The position numbers were made by a program, and so were the translations under genes. A model generated the notes under the pieces. The model did not search any database. It was not told where the DNA came from and was given only the letters and a program-made list of their open reading frames with translations. 64,000 bases of DNA from Sebastes aleutianus (Eukaryota; Chordata; Actinopteri; Perciformes; Sebastidae), in contig CAKAKS010000066.1 in NCBI GenBank assembly GCA_916700875.1, forward strand, positions 10,738,243-10,802,242. The letters run 5' to 3'. Of this stretch, positions 1-12,400 are shown one piece after another; position 1 is the first letter of the stretch, and each line of letters begins with the position of its first letter.

Positions 1-125
1 TGGCTCTGAGTAAGCGCAATGGTTCATGTTAGCTTAGTCTACCAGATGGCCAGACTGGGCCTTTGTCATCTATAGTCTTTGTAGGTTGCTATAGATGTAA
101 TTGTAAAAACTATTGATTGTTTTTA

Positions 126-960
126 TTAAAGGAACAGTGTGTAGCATTTCAGGGGATCTATTGGCAGAAATGGAATATAATATTAATTAGTAGGGCTGGG
201 ACGATACACCATCTCCCGATTCGATACGATCACCATACCTGGGTGCTGATTCGATATGTATTGCAATTTTTAAGTATTGCAATTCTACAAGTATTGCGAT
301 TCGATATTACGATTTATTGTGTTTTTTGTTATCGTTTTTAACACTATACCATGGGAAAAATGTGAATCATACACTTTTAGGGACTTTTACTTTGGAAAAT
401 ATCTAAATTAATACAGTAAAAATGGTTGATTTTCCACATTTATGTAGTCAGATGTCCTGAAGTCAAATATATCAGTCATTGTCAGGAACTTATTTTTTAT
501 TTTTTTCCATCAACCCAAAAATCAAAGAATCAAGTAATTTCCCTCATAAATTAGTGGTATTTTCTATTTAATTTATAAGTGACATGTAATGTCCATATAT
601 GTATTGTGTATACAGTTCCCTTTGTTAACACCTTGAAAACCGGACGTAGTTGTACATGTATACTTCTGTTAAATTCGCCAGGTCCGTCGCTAGCTCTCCT
701 GTCAGCTCCATTCTCTTTATACATCCATGGTCAGCTCTGTCGGGGCCGTTTGAATGCATTTAACATAAATGTCAGCATATGGGTGCTCTACAGTTGTACC
801 GTCAGCCCCTAATTAGTATGTTTTCTTTAATGTATAAACACCTGAAAATAAAGATTATTGTGTTTTCGTTACCTTAGAATGAGACGTTTATATCTACATA
901 GGGAGCTGGTCCTCTTCACGGAGATGGACTTATGATGAGATATACCAACCTCCTCTGTAA
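126..960 (+). mobile_element. TTAAAGG-type MITE, interrupted copy
   Basis: TTAAAGGAACAGTGTGTAGC (126) resumes after the nested insertion at about 811 with GTATAAACACCTGAAAATAA and CTACATAGGGAGCTGGTCCT. Compare the complete copy at 47217-47740. The right end is not found. Confidence 0.65.
193..810. mobile_element. hAT-like non-autonomous element, partial copy with perfect 8-bp target duplication
   Basis: Starts GGGCTGGGACGATAC and ends GTACCGTCAGCCCCT. AATTAGTA flanks both sides (185-192 and 811-818). The internal text matches the reverse complement of 31431-32450 (for example GGGACTTTTACTTTGGAAAA). It is nested inside a TTAAAGG element. Confidence 0.75.
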
Positions 961-1345
961 CAAGTTGCTATTCAGGTCCTTTATCCCTGCTATATCAGGC
1001 TGGCTGGATCAATGGGAGATAAACCTACAACCAAGACGGTGAATGACAGACGATCTGCCCATGGCAGACCACTCAAACAAGGTTTTGTTATGGCTGCTCT
1101 TCACAAGTACTTTGCACGCGGTCTGTGCTGTGTGAGATAACCTGGGGGTGAGGGGGAGCGTGGGGATTTAGTCAGTGAGAGCAGTGGATGAATCGTCAAG
1201 ATGGTCTGGGGTATCATAGTCTTATTTGATGTTCCCACAGCTGTACTTCTGAATACAGATAGTCAGCTAATCAGTCTTTGCTTTGGATTTTCTACACGCT
1301 GAGAATAAAAATGGGAAGTGGTTGAATGGCTGGATGACTGCAAGG

Positions 1346-1776
1346 AGGGGTGGCTGGGTTGGATCGGATATCGGTGACAATGGGGCCGATCTATTCAGTT
1401 CAGTTCTAGGTTTGTATACTATATACATTATATACTGGAATTTTAATTCCTGTTTAATTTTTGACCAATTTGTTGCTGCATTAAAACGGGTTGTTAAGGT
1501 TTTAACAGGTTCCTGTTAATTTTGACAATTTTTTTTACCAGGTTGCTGGTGTATGTACTTATTATTTTACTAATAAATAAGAATTCAGTAAATGTATCTA
1601 TGCATTTATTTTTTACATTTTGTTTTACAGTTAGGAAAGCAATGTTTCCTTACACATAAAAGAATGATCCCAGTCACTTCCACACAGTGAGGCATACAGC
1701 TTATTAATTAAACACTGGTATCAGATCGGTACTTGTATTGGTATGGACTGAAAACGTCGTATTGGTGCATCCCTAG
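1346..1776. mobile_element. GATCGGTGCATCC-type hAT-like element, partial
   Basis: Shares long stretches with 44054-44447 (GGGCCGATCTATTCAGTTCA, TTTGTTGCTGCATT) and ends ATTGGTGCATCCCTAG. Confidence 0.65.
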
Positions 1777-2499
1777 AAAACACTATTTGGTGTCAAAACG
1801 AAAAGCAAAAGCGCCTATTTGGCAATATTTCGGATTTAAACCCAATGCTATAAGGGAACCAAAACGTTAATGACGCAATCGCCGTGTGGAGGACGGAGCA
1901 GTCACAGCCGGTGTGCGCAGCTGGCACTAGGTGGAAACCTGCGACCCCGCAGTAAAGCTCGACCAGAGAGGCCAGACACACCGCTCTACATATTGAGCGT
2001 CATATTTTCTTGTTAAATTGTCCGGTGTAATCGGTAACACTGGTGTTGTCACAAGTTTATTAACCGGTGGGAAAATTTCCAATAACCCAATAATAAAAAA
2101 TAACCAATCCTATGCTTCTGATGCATCAGGGTTAATAACCAATGAGAGGAGAGGGCAGGGAAAGGAAGGAGGTTGAGGACTAGTCCTGAGGGGAAGGAGA
2201 GAGGAAGTGGAGATAAGAGGACAAGCGGGAGGAGATGGGTTGCAGAGAAGAACATAAGAACTGAGTGTTCACTGAGTGAGATAACTCAAGGTCAGCATTT
2301 AGTGACGTCTGTAGGAATCTGTGTGTTGGGGGAGCAGAGAGGAGAGGAATAAATCTGGGTTAATCATCACCAGTGAGGACTTAAGTCTCAAGTCACAAAG
2401 ACAGCCAGATATAACCATTGTTCAGAACATTTGACTCGCAACATAAGTATGACTCTTGCCAGTTGGGAAATGTTGAGTATGAACTGTGTTGTGGTCAGG

Positions 2500-2826
2500 C
2501 CGGACAGGACAGAGGGACATAATGTAATCTCTAAATTTAAGGTTAACCTCTAAATTATTCACTCATTCATGTGCAATATCAATATTCTGTGCAATAACAA
2601 CATTTCATATTCATATGTGCAATAATGTGAACACAACCACTCATTTAGTCTATTTTTATATCTTGTTTTTTTACTGCTTACTTACTTATTATATCTTTAT
2701 TGTTTACTTGCTTATTTATTAGATCTTGTTTAGTTTTTTACTGATGCCTCTTGTTGTTTGCCCCTATGCTGCTGTAATCCTGCAAATTTCCCCACTGTGG
2801 GACTAATAAAGGATTATCTTATCTTA
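2500..2826 (+). mobile_element. LINE 3' end (CR1/L2/Rex-type)
   Basis: Ends TTCCCCACTGTGGGACTAAT then AAAGGATTATCTTATCTTA, the fish LINE tail type with an (ATCTT)n end. The 5' limit is uncertain. No coding part recognised. Confidence 0.6.
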
Positions 2827-3185
2827 AGCTTGACCACTGGGAGGACATTATATCGCAGTGTCAGAAAAATGTAATACGATTCAGTAAACCAGGGGTCTCT
2901 AATGAGTCTGAGTGGCTCGCTATAGGTTCAAAGAATATGTACATAAATTTCATAACACAAAGTCACTTTGTAAACCTGTTTCAATTTCTATCCAATAAAA
3001 TTCGCAGACATCCCGTCCCCTTCCGACACTAAATGATTATTTGCCAATCAGCTGTCAATTAAATGAGTTACTCTGCTTTTAAGTTTGGTCACTGACGCCG
3101 TAACATTAGGCGATGTTAGCAGACTAGCAAGCGCACGCCAGATTTGCCAGTGAACACAGGAAATAGCAAGGCCAAAATAAAAGGC

Positions 3186-3345
3186 AAAAAATATACTATT
3201 TACATGAGGAACTAAGGAGATTTTTTTCACAAATGTTAATGACAAATGTGTGTGTCTCATTTGCGGTGCGAGCGTGTCAGTCGGTAAAAGATGTAACGTC
3301 GAACACCACTTCACCAGAGGCGATGACTGCTGTGGTTGAAACATT
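3186..3345 (+). mobile_element. hAT transposase N-terminal BED-type zinc finger remnant
   Basis: Plus-strand frame reads EIFFTNVNDKCVCLICGASV, then SVGKRCNVEHHFTR: a Cys-x2-Cys ... His-x-x-type finger as in hAT transposases and host genes derived from them. No catalytic part follows, so it is a fragment. Confidence 0.55.
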
Positions 3346-3785
3346 GTTAAAGGACCATAAAAGTAAGACAGAAATCATGTCTGCTATTGGTGATGTATAA
3401 CTTTGAGTAGCTCTCGGCCACATTCATTTAGTCAAATTAGCTCTCAGAGGAAAAAACCCTGCAGTAGAATAAGTCATCCTCCAAATTAACATAAAATATG
3501 TCAAAAACATAGGTCATGAAATCCTCAGGTCATAAAAGTGAAATACAGCTTAAACATACAAGCAGACTATGTATTGGTAAAGTATGGATTACTAACAAAT
3601 CAGGATTTACTTATATGTGTAATTACAGCTAATGTGATTTGACTTTACAATAAGGCTTAATAATACTAAAGGTTTAATACGCATTTGACTGAGGTGACTA
3701 CATCTGTCCTGGTTATTTGACATTGACACAAAGCTGGCCGGCAAAACCAGGTCAGATCACTGCTACTGCATTGCAGGTGAATCTC

Positions 3786-3852
3786 AAACACACACATATA
3801 GACACACACACACACCATTATATATATATATATATATATACACATACACACA
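3786..3852 (+). repeat. Microsatellite (CA)n/(TA)n
   Basis: ACACACACATATAGACACAC followed by a TA run and more CA. Confidence 0.9.
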
Positions 3853-4068
3853 AGCACAACTACTTGCCATCATGATAAATTACAAGGCCATACAGCAACC
3901 TCTGGCAACCCCTGTCCAGAGATCACTGCCAACAAACAAGCTCTGTGATTGGCTGGAGACCTTGCCCAACAGACCTGTCCTACATTTCCTGTTGATATGT
4001 GTTGGTGGAAGAAGTTACACACAGAGGAGAAGCCTGGCTGCGTGAGTTGGGATGTAATATTATGAGTA

Positions 4069-4690
4069 GGGTTGTCAGTCAATTAAAACAGTTAGTGGGC
4101 ATTAATTGCAAATGAATCACATTTTTTATCTGTTCAAAATGTCCCTTAAAGGGAGATTTGTCAAGTATTTAATACTCTTATCAACATGGCAGTGGGCAAA
4201 TATGCTTGTTTTCTGCAAATGTACGTATATATTTATTATTGGAAATCAACAACATAAAACAATAACACATATTGTCCAGAAACCCTCACAGGTTCTGCAT
4301 TCAGCATAAAAAATATGCTCAAATCATAACATGGCAAACTGCAGCCCAACAGGCAACAACAGCTGTCAGTGTGTCAGTGTGCTGACTTGACTATGACTTG
4401 CCCAAAACTGCATGTGATTATCATAAAGTGGGCATGTCTGTAAAGGGGAGACTCGTGGGTACCCATAGAGCCCATTTTCATTCACATATCTTGAGGTCAG
4501 AGGTCAAGGGACCCCTTTGAAAATGCCCATGCCAGTTTTTGCTCGCCAAAATTTAGTGTAAATTTGGAGCATTATTTAACCTCCTTGGCGACAAGCTAGT
4601 ATGACATGGTTGGTACAAATGGATTCCTTAGGTTTACTAGTTTCATATGATACCAGTATCTTCAGCTTTCTTTCCCCTAATTCCTCTAAG
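4069..4690 (+). mobile_element. GGGCTGTCAA family MITE, copy 1
   Basis: Starts GGGTTGTCAGTCAATTAAAA. Contains the family core TGTCCAGAAACCCTCACAGG, GGCAACAACAGCTGTCAGTG and GGGGAGACTCGTGGGTACCC. Ends in GTACAAATGGATTCCTTAGG and an adjacent decayed part. Confidence 0.75.
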
Positions 4691-4842
4691 TCCTAATTAT
4701 GAGCAGAAAACAATAAATCCTTAGTCTTGTTAGGCTTTTTTGTAGCTGTAATAGATTATTGATAGAGTTCACTGTGCAGTTGACTGAGTCCATCACAGCT
4801 CTGTCTCAACTCCCTGTGCTATGGCTGTTTGAATATCTGTTT

Positions 4843-4870
4843 GAGTGTGTGTGTGTATGTGTGTGTGTGT
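4843..4870 (+). repeat. Microsatellite (TG)n
   Basis: GTGTGTGTGTATGTGTGTGT. Around it, 4690-5840 contains nothing else I can identify. Confidence 0.85.
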
Positions 4871-5844
4871 AAGAGAGAAAGAGCGAGTCAGATGAGAGTC
4901 CCGTGCTAAAGGCATGTAGGCGTACAGGCGCATGGCCCTCAGCTGCCAAGTGCCTGGGGTGCCTTCTCTCGCATGACCCCTCCTTCCACTCGGCTTCCAT
5001 CTCCATCTGCCAGTCCGAAGCGAACGCTGCTCTTAAATTGCTGCAACCACGGCTCTAAGCTCACCGACCTTACCTGCTGCCTGACAAACCGCACAACAAC
5101 AAAAACGACCTAAACCAAACCCCACTTCTAAAGCAGAGCAGCAAGTCATCATGACGGCCATAAAACCTGGCTGTAGCAGCCCGTGTCAGACAGGTCATGG
5201 AGCTATGAATAGGACCTGGAGTAGAAGTAGTATGCCGCAGCTCTGCCGTTGCTCTGCTGTTTCATAGAACATGGCTCATCCATTAGTAAGGAGCGCAGCA
5301 CCACCCAGTCAGGTCGGATCAGTCCTCCTATCAAATGCATTGTAGAAGCAGGGAGATTATGCTGTGCCTCAGAAAATATGGTGGAAACCTACAAGCAGCT
5401 GCACTCCCTGATAAAGCAGCTTGAGTGAAATGTATAGGTCCAATGACAGCACAATGTATAGGTGAATTATTTATTCTGTGTGTATCTGTGTGGCTTTAGG
5501 TCCCATCAAGCCAATTGCTGGGATTAACTTTTAGCCTCCTGCTGATAGCAGCAGGATAATCTAGGATGGGTTTAATCTCATTAAAAGCAGCTTGCTGCAC
5601 AAGAGTGACATAACTGCTGCCAGGGATGATGGGACGCAGCATTCAAATAACGTAGATTTGTTCTGATGTAAAATAAAACACTAATAAACTCACTGTCTTG
5701 TTTGTTCCCCATGTTTCTGTGAACGCACATAAATTCCTACACAGAAAATATTACGTGGCGGTAGCACAACTATAAAACCTGAACATGCTAAAAAAGGTTA
5801 ACTAATGGTTCAATTTGGGAAAGCAGAACAATTTAAACCTGCAA

Positions 5845-6640
5845 TACAGTGGGATCCACTTATAGTGATCACGTCTGTCCGGGTCAAATTGATCACTATA
5901 AGCAGATGATTATTATAACCGAATCTTCGTTGTTGTGCATCATTTCTCATGCTGATTGCCTTCTGATTGCCATGCTGATTGCCTTTGTATATTTATTACA
6001 TGAATACAGAGTAATGAAACGGACCGCTTCGCTATTTACTGGCTCGCTGCCAATTCTTCTGTCCTTTCCCTCACCAAGGGTGAGGCATAGCCATTTTCGG
6101 CCGGCTCTGCAGCACAAGCGTGCAAGCAGATGCACGGCGCCCCTTTTGCCGAGCTCCACGCTTGCCTACCCGGTAGCGGCATGGAGGGAGACGGGTGCCG
6201 GTCTGCATGTGTGCCGCAGAGCCGGTGGAGGAATCGGAAAAAGTTTCACTCTGGGGGCATTACGTGACCGGGCATTATCAATCCACTTGACGAGGGCGGC
6301 TTCAACCACAGGTGCTTTCCCCCGTCCGCATTTGTGTTTCAATCCGAGATGACTTTCCTTTTCCCGTCATGATATCAATGTGCACGCAGCATCAGCCTCA
6401 GGTATCCAGTCGGAGAGCAGACGGTCCACGATGCAAAGTATCAAGGGAGTAAAGTAGAAATTCAATTAACTTTAGTCTAACATAGTTTTAAAATGTTTTT
6501 CCGTATGTTGTTATGTATGAAAAGACCCAAAATGAACACTATAAGCGGACTACTTGATTACTATAAGCTAATTATTTAAACGTTTGTATAGGAATGATTC
6601 TGTCCAAAGCTTTTTGATCACTATAAGCAGTTGATCACTG
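5845..6640 (-). mobile_element. pogo/Tigger-like element remnant
   Basis: Ends carry inverted and repeated TGATCACTATAAGCAG / CACTTATAGTGATCA words. On the minus strand, around 6240-6350, a frame reads GKAPVVEAALVKWIDNARSR, which resembles the CENP-B/Tc5-type DNA-binding domain of pogo/Tigger transposases. The frame is broken and the DDE domain is missing. The plus-strand open frame over this region is taken to be spurious. Confidence 0.6.
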
Positions 6641-6689
6641 TAACTAATTTTATGGCCACTTGAAGGCAGCAGAAAAGTTGTGAACACAA

Positions 6690-7025
6690 AATTGACACAT
6701 CAACACTTTTATGGCGAACTCATTCACATGAACGGAGGAAGGAAAATAACTCTGGATTCGGCTATTAGTGCATTTTACAACTTTTAGGACTAAAAAAGGA
6801 CTATTCAAGTGTTCGTACTGGGGAGTTGATTTACCTAAAAAATAAATATTCGCTAGGTTACAGACCTCTCTTTTCCAATGTAAGTCTATGGGAAAAAGTC
6901 TTTTGGGCCCAATGGCATCACGTGACGAACACGAAAGTTGTAGTACCGCCGTTTGGCCACTATGAAAATTGGGATCAACGACAGGCGCTCTTCCTGGGGG
7001 CTTGGTTGATCCTTGAAAAATTCCC
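6690..7025 (+). repeat. Dispersed repeat shared with 21298-21440 and 22045-22125
   Basis: GGAAAATAACTCTGGATTC, TTTTACAACTTTTAGGAC and CGCTCTTCCTGGGGGCTTGG recur in the same order on both sides of the last SEC24-like exon. Confidence 0.6.
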
Positions 7026-7267
7026 TGTTCAACATCATATCATCGCAACATTAAGAGTAGAATTTCATAAATGGTCCGCATACTGCAAACAAACGAGACA
7101 AAAAAGGACACAGACTGACAAATCCCGCAGTCCTGATTTAGACTAACACTTGCGAGAGACAAACAGATATGACCAGACATTCTCGGTTGATGCCCTCTGC
7201 TAATGCCTGTTAAAATGCCTGCTCAACCACAGTCAACATTTTCACACACAAGCAGTGGCTCCATTTG

Positions 7268-7291
7268 TGTGTGTGTGTGTGTGTGTGTGTG
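7268..7291 (+). repeat. Microsatellite (TG)12
   Basis: Perfect TG run. The flanks 7025-7945 hold nothing else I recognise. Confidence 0.9.
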
Positions 7292-7945
7292 AAGGCAGGG
7301 TAATAGTCAAGGGTCAGTACGGTGCCACCTGGCAGGGCCTTGGGATTGGGGCTCCAGTTACGAGGCTGGAGGGGCAGCAGGAGATTTACACTGAGCAAGT
7401 GGTTGTGTGAAGAGCCACAGCGACCACCGTGGTGTCGGACTGGTCTTCATGGTCATGGCATTTAGCCTTGGCTTTGGCTTAAACCGTTACCGGCTGCACA
7501 GCATGTGACACTAATTAGGGTGCTTATTTAGCCAAACATTATTATATGATTATTTAGTAAAAAGCATTTAGATTCATCCAGTATTTAAAATGAGTGTAAC
7601 AGTGGAAGGAGCTTAACTTCCTTTCACCAAATTCACAAGCAATCAATATTAAAGAACTCAAAGCTAAGAGCCTTTAGTGCTTTTACAATATCCATAAAAG
7701 TGATCATTTAATGATGCAAAGTGCCAGGAAAAGCAACAGAGATTAACTTTTGCTACAGGATACTTCGGTGGTACACAAGAGAACAAAATCTTCCACGTAA
7801 TTTAGAAGAAATTAACATGGTGAAGTGAAAACAGTGATTTATACGAATATGACTTCTACCATCTTGCTTTGGTCAAATGTAGGGCTGTGACTAACAATTA
7901 TTTTCATCATTGATTGTTTTCTTGATCACCATAATCGTTTATACT

Positions 7946-8398
7946 AGGGCTGTCAATCGATTCAAATATTTAATTGCGATTAATCGCATATTAATCGCAC
8001 ATTTTTAATCTGTTGAAAATGTACTTTAAAGAGAGATTTGTTTGTAAGAGTTTTTAATATTCTTATCAACATGGGAGTGGGCAAATATGCTTGCTTTATG
8101 CAAATGTATGTATATATTTATTATTGGAAATCAATTAACAACACAAAACAATGACAAATATTGTCCAGAAACCCTCACAGGTACTGCATTTAGCATAAAA
8201 CATATGCTCTAATCATAACATGGCAAACTGCAGCCCAACAGGCAACAACAGCTGTCAGTGTGTCAGTGTGCTGACTTGACTATGACTTACCCCAAACTGC
8301 ATGTGATTATCATAAAGTGGTCTGTAAAGGGGAGACTCGTGGGTATCCATAGAAAATGTAGTGTAAGTTTGGAGCGTTATTTAGCCTCCTTCTAGATA
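7946..8398 (+). mobile_element. GGGCTGTCAA family MITE, copy 2 (internally deleted, truncated)
   Basis: AGGGCTGTCAATCGATTCAA with TTAATTGCGATTAATCGC, then the core. The GAGGTCAGAGGTCAAGGGAC block is missing. Ends near GCGTTATTTAGCCTCC. Confidence 0.75.
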
Positions 8399-8707
8399 AG
8401 GCACCGCAGTACAGTACTAGCTGCATTTCTACTTTACTGTCAAAAGCTTCTGCAACTGTTCCATTGTCCTCCTTTTCTCATACAAAGACCCCAATGTGAT
8501 AAAAATGTTATCCTACGCAGCACCATCTGAGAGGGTAATTGCTGTTGGATACCACTTATATAACTGTCTACATTGTAGGTGGGGAGGTGACCACTGGGAC
8601 AGGGAAACTATTAACAAATGAGTCACTCTGAAATGGCTGCATGTTGTACTTTTTGTGAAATAGTGAAATTCAACTATGCTCTTTTCTTTGAGCCCCCACT
8701 TTACAAC

Positions 8708-9330
8708 GGGGACGCACCGATTGTGAAATTCTGGGCCGATACAGATGCGTTTGTGGTTTATTTTGTTTTTGCTGTTATTTATTCCCCTTTTGTACCAGGG
8801 AAACAAAGACTTAAAAAGTCTTTTCAGCTGCTATATAACTACTTACTCAATGAGAAGAATGTTTAAGTACTTAAATAGCCAAACAAAAAGTATTTGTTTT
8901 GTGAACCATAAATTAAATGCAATTAAATGTAAAAGCGATAACACACATACAGTAAGCAGTGTTTCCAACGAATAGACTTTACATGGGTGGGCCGCCCATG
9001 TACAGTATTTACGGCCGCACAAGTGCATTTGGTGCATCTTTCTCCGAGACAGTGTAATACTCCCACATGGCCAATTTTTTCTTTCACCCTGTCATGCTAG
9101 AGTCGTGTCCATCCAGTAGCTTTTTCTCCCGATCAGCAGCTGGTTACAGTTGTCCGAGACCGACGGCAAATAACCAACACAACATATATCCGGCGCAAAA
9201 TCGATGCAACACAACAGATAAACACCGGCCACTGCCATCGGAGAATGTCATCTTATTTGCAGATAGGCCGATGGCAGTCAACAAGGGGAATATCGGATAC
9301 CGATGTTCGGCCGATAAATCGGTGCATCCC
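8708..9330. mobile_element. hAT-like element with GGGA.GCACCGAT ends
   Basis: GGGGACGCACCGATTGTG at the left and CGATAAATCGGTGCATCCC at the right. A repeated CTTTACAA (about 8699-8706 and 9335-9342) is a candidate target duplication. Lies in CaMKII intron 2, just past exon 2. Confidence 0.65.
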
Positions 9331-9448
9331 AACAACTTTACAAACCACTAGGTACACAGCACATCAGTCTCAGCTGCAGCACATGTTGTGTTTATGAATG
9401 AATTAGCAAAACCTGTGATGAAAAATCCTGAAATATGGGTGTGCTTAC

Positions 9449-12400
9449 CTCTTGCAGATAACTTTTTGGTGTTGATTATTTTGGCGGCATACTCCTGTCC
9501 TGTACACAGCTTAACACATCTGCGCACCACTGAAAAGGCTCCCCTGTAAAAACACAGAAAAAAAAAACATTTACTAAGCTCTGGTGCATTGCTATCAGTT
9601 GATATAATATATTTTTGCTTCTCTAATTGCAATATTCATCATCAGCATTCAGCACACCTGCAATTTCTTGATGAATGACAAAGAGAGTGGTGAAGGACCT
9701 CAGCTCAACTTAATGACTATGGCTGAGGTTTTGCTGACAACATTTTCTGCACAGCTGGCATTTTTCCAGGCCCAACGCAGATCAGACCTGATGTCATTTG
9801 CTCGCGTTAACTGCGGCTAGCTACATTAAAAGACTATACTGACAGGATTTGTCTGCTTAATAAGCTCCCATGAGGTTCCCCATACACGGTCAGCATATTC
9901 TAAATAACATACAGACATTTGGTGTGTGAGAGAGAGGGCTAAAATAGGCTCTTGAACACAAATCCAGCCTTAGTGAATAGGTCGTTCACCTTGAAAAGCC
10001 TGTCATGATGCACAATAGGGGTGTGAATCTTTCGGTATCTCATGATTCGATTTTGATTCTGGGGTCACGATTCGATTCAGAAACGATTCTAGATTCGATT
10101 CAATATTTAGATTATAATAAATATTTCTGAGAACTTTTACTAAATGTTATGTGAGAGGATCTCTAACAAAACAAAAAGGCTTATTTTGTCCGGCTGCGAC
10201 ACAATATCGACACAAAGGTGAAACATGTAGTGAAAGAACAGGAAACATTACAGCGATCAGTCAAAAAGTTGACTGGTGCCACTGGTCTGCCTCCACGCTG
10301 AGGCAGCTACAGACAACCAACAAGGTCAGGGTCAAAGGTGAAAGTTGTTAGACCAGCTGACCTGAGCAGACACTGACGGAAATGTCTACAGGTATGTGGA
10401 GACACAAAAACCCAGCAGACTTCACAGGGTATTTCAATACTGTTTCAGCACCTGATAAAAACAACAACAGGCTGAGTTTGAAATGTCCCATCTCAGGGTC
10501 AGGACTGTCTGGTTGGTGACAGAATCAGCGCGCTTACAGAGTGCTTTTCTATAGCGACCATGTGCGCCGTGGCGAAACGCAAACCAAAAGCAAGAAACTC
10601 ACTGACGCACAGTTGTGTATAAGCACTGCATGGACGACACAGGCCACACACATAAACACATTACTGACACCAAACTCCACAGCTGTGCCTGGAAAGTTCA
10701 CACTGTGTTAGGTAAGTATCCATCGTCAGGGCTAAATATGATAACACACATGCACAGTTGAATAGGGCAACAGGTCATGAATCAATGCTTTTCAAAATCT
10801 GGTTTGACACCCAGAAAAGTGGTCATGGAGAGAATTAAAATAACCTCAAATTACTTTTGAAGAACATTAGTGCCTTCAGCAGTCGAGGGGTTTTGTAACC
10901 GGATAACTCTGAGCTTCTGGTGTGCTGTTACAGTCTCACAAGCTGCCTGTGGTGTGAAAGACTTACGTACTGTAGGATTAGGATTTGTAAATCTATACTC
11001 CAAAGCTTCAAGTCTAACTGAGATGAAGCAGGATATCAAAAACAAAGAAAAACGATGAGCTCTATATGCTGTTACAGATTTCTTTTTAGCAGCTGTGTGA
11101 AAGAAGGACACACTTTTGCGAGGTGCCCTTTGAGTGTGTTTCTTTCTCAATGAGTAACTGTGGCAGGAAGCTACATTCAAGGTTGTGACTGTTCATATTA
11201 TTGTGAAAATCTTCCAAATGCATGGTTTACAGGATGTTTGTATTATAATTGATTATGAAGAATTAAAATGATCATCTCATTTTTGAGGCCTGAATTATTT
11301 AAGTATAATAAATAGAGCTGTCAAAGTTACCACGATAATAACACATTAACGCCACTAATTTCTGTAACGTATGAATACAACCTGCAGGCTCAGTTTTAAA
11401 GCTAGAGTGAAAATAATCGTATGAATCTAGAAAACCTAATGAATCCATTGGTACCAGCCATGTCATACTAGCTTGTTGTGAAGGACGTTAAATAACGCTC
11501 CAAACTTACACAAAGATGTTGTCGAGGAGAAACTGGAATGGCCATTTTCAAAGGGGTCCCTTGACCTCTGACCTCAAGATATGTGAATGAAAATGGGTTC
11601 TATGGGTACCCACGAGTCTCCCCTTTACAGACATGCCCACTTTATGATAATCACATGCAGTTTTGGGGCAAGTCATAGTCAAGTAAGCACACTGACAGCT
11701 GTTGTTGCCTGTTGGGCTTGACTTTGCCATGTTATGATTTGAGCAAGTTTTTATGCTAAATGCAGTACCTGTGAGGGTTTCTGGACAATATTTGTCACTA
11801 TTTTGTGTTTTTAATTGATTTCCAGTAATAAATATATACATACATTTGCATAAAGCAAGCATATTTGCCCACTCCCATGTTAAGAGTATTAAATACTTGA
11901 CAAATCTCCCTTTAAGGTACATTTTGAACAGTAAAAAAATGTGTGATTAATTTGTTATTAATCATGTGATTAATCGCGATTAAATATTTGAAACGACTGA
12001 CAGCCATAATAAGAAGATGTTTGATTATTAATTTTATAATATGAATTTGAAACCCTATGGCAAAACATAAAAAAAACATAGAAGTAGGATTATTCCGGTG
12101 TTTCTGCATACTTCAGCCTAGTTACTATAAAAAACATTTGTAATTAACATTGTTTCCAACCATTTTTCAAAGCATGCTGTGATGTTTGTAGTTAAATACG
12201 GTAGACATGATTTGGAATAAATGGGCTAAATATACTAAGGCAAAGGCACGATGCCTAAATGTCACAAGCCCTGCTAAGAAAGTGACACCATTAGAGAGTG
12301 AGCACGCAACAATTAGCTCTCCTCAGATGTTGGATTAGTATTACAAAGTCACTGAGAGCGTTATCGTGAGGAGGCAAAGCCATTCACACCTGCGCTCTTT

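Noticed and set aside
5849..6352. 167-codon plus-strand open frame
   Set aside because: It lies antisense to a pogo/Tigger-like transposase remnant and within the element. No domain is recognisable on the plus strand.
11548..11922. 124-codon minus-strand frame (and the similar 25370-25696 frame)
   Set aside because: Both translate the core of the GGGCTGTCAA MITE. The same peptides (YHKVGMSVKGRLVGTHRTHF) recur because the repeat recurs, not because a protein is conserved.
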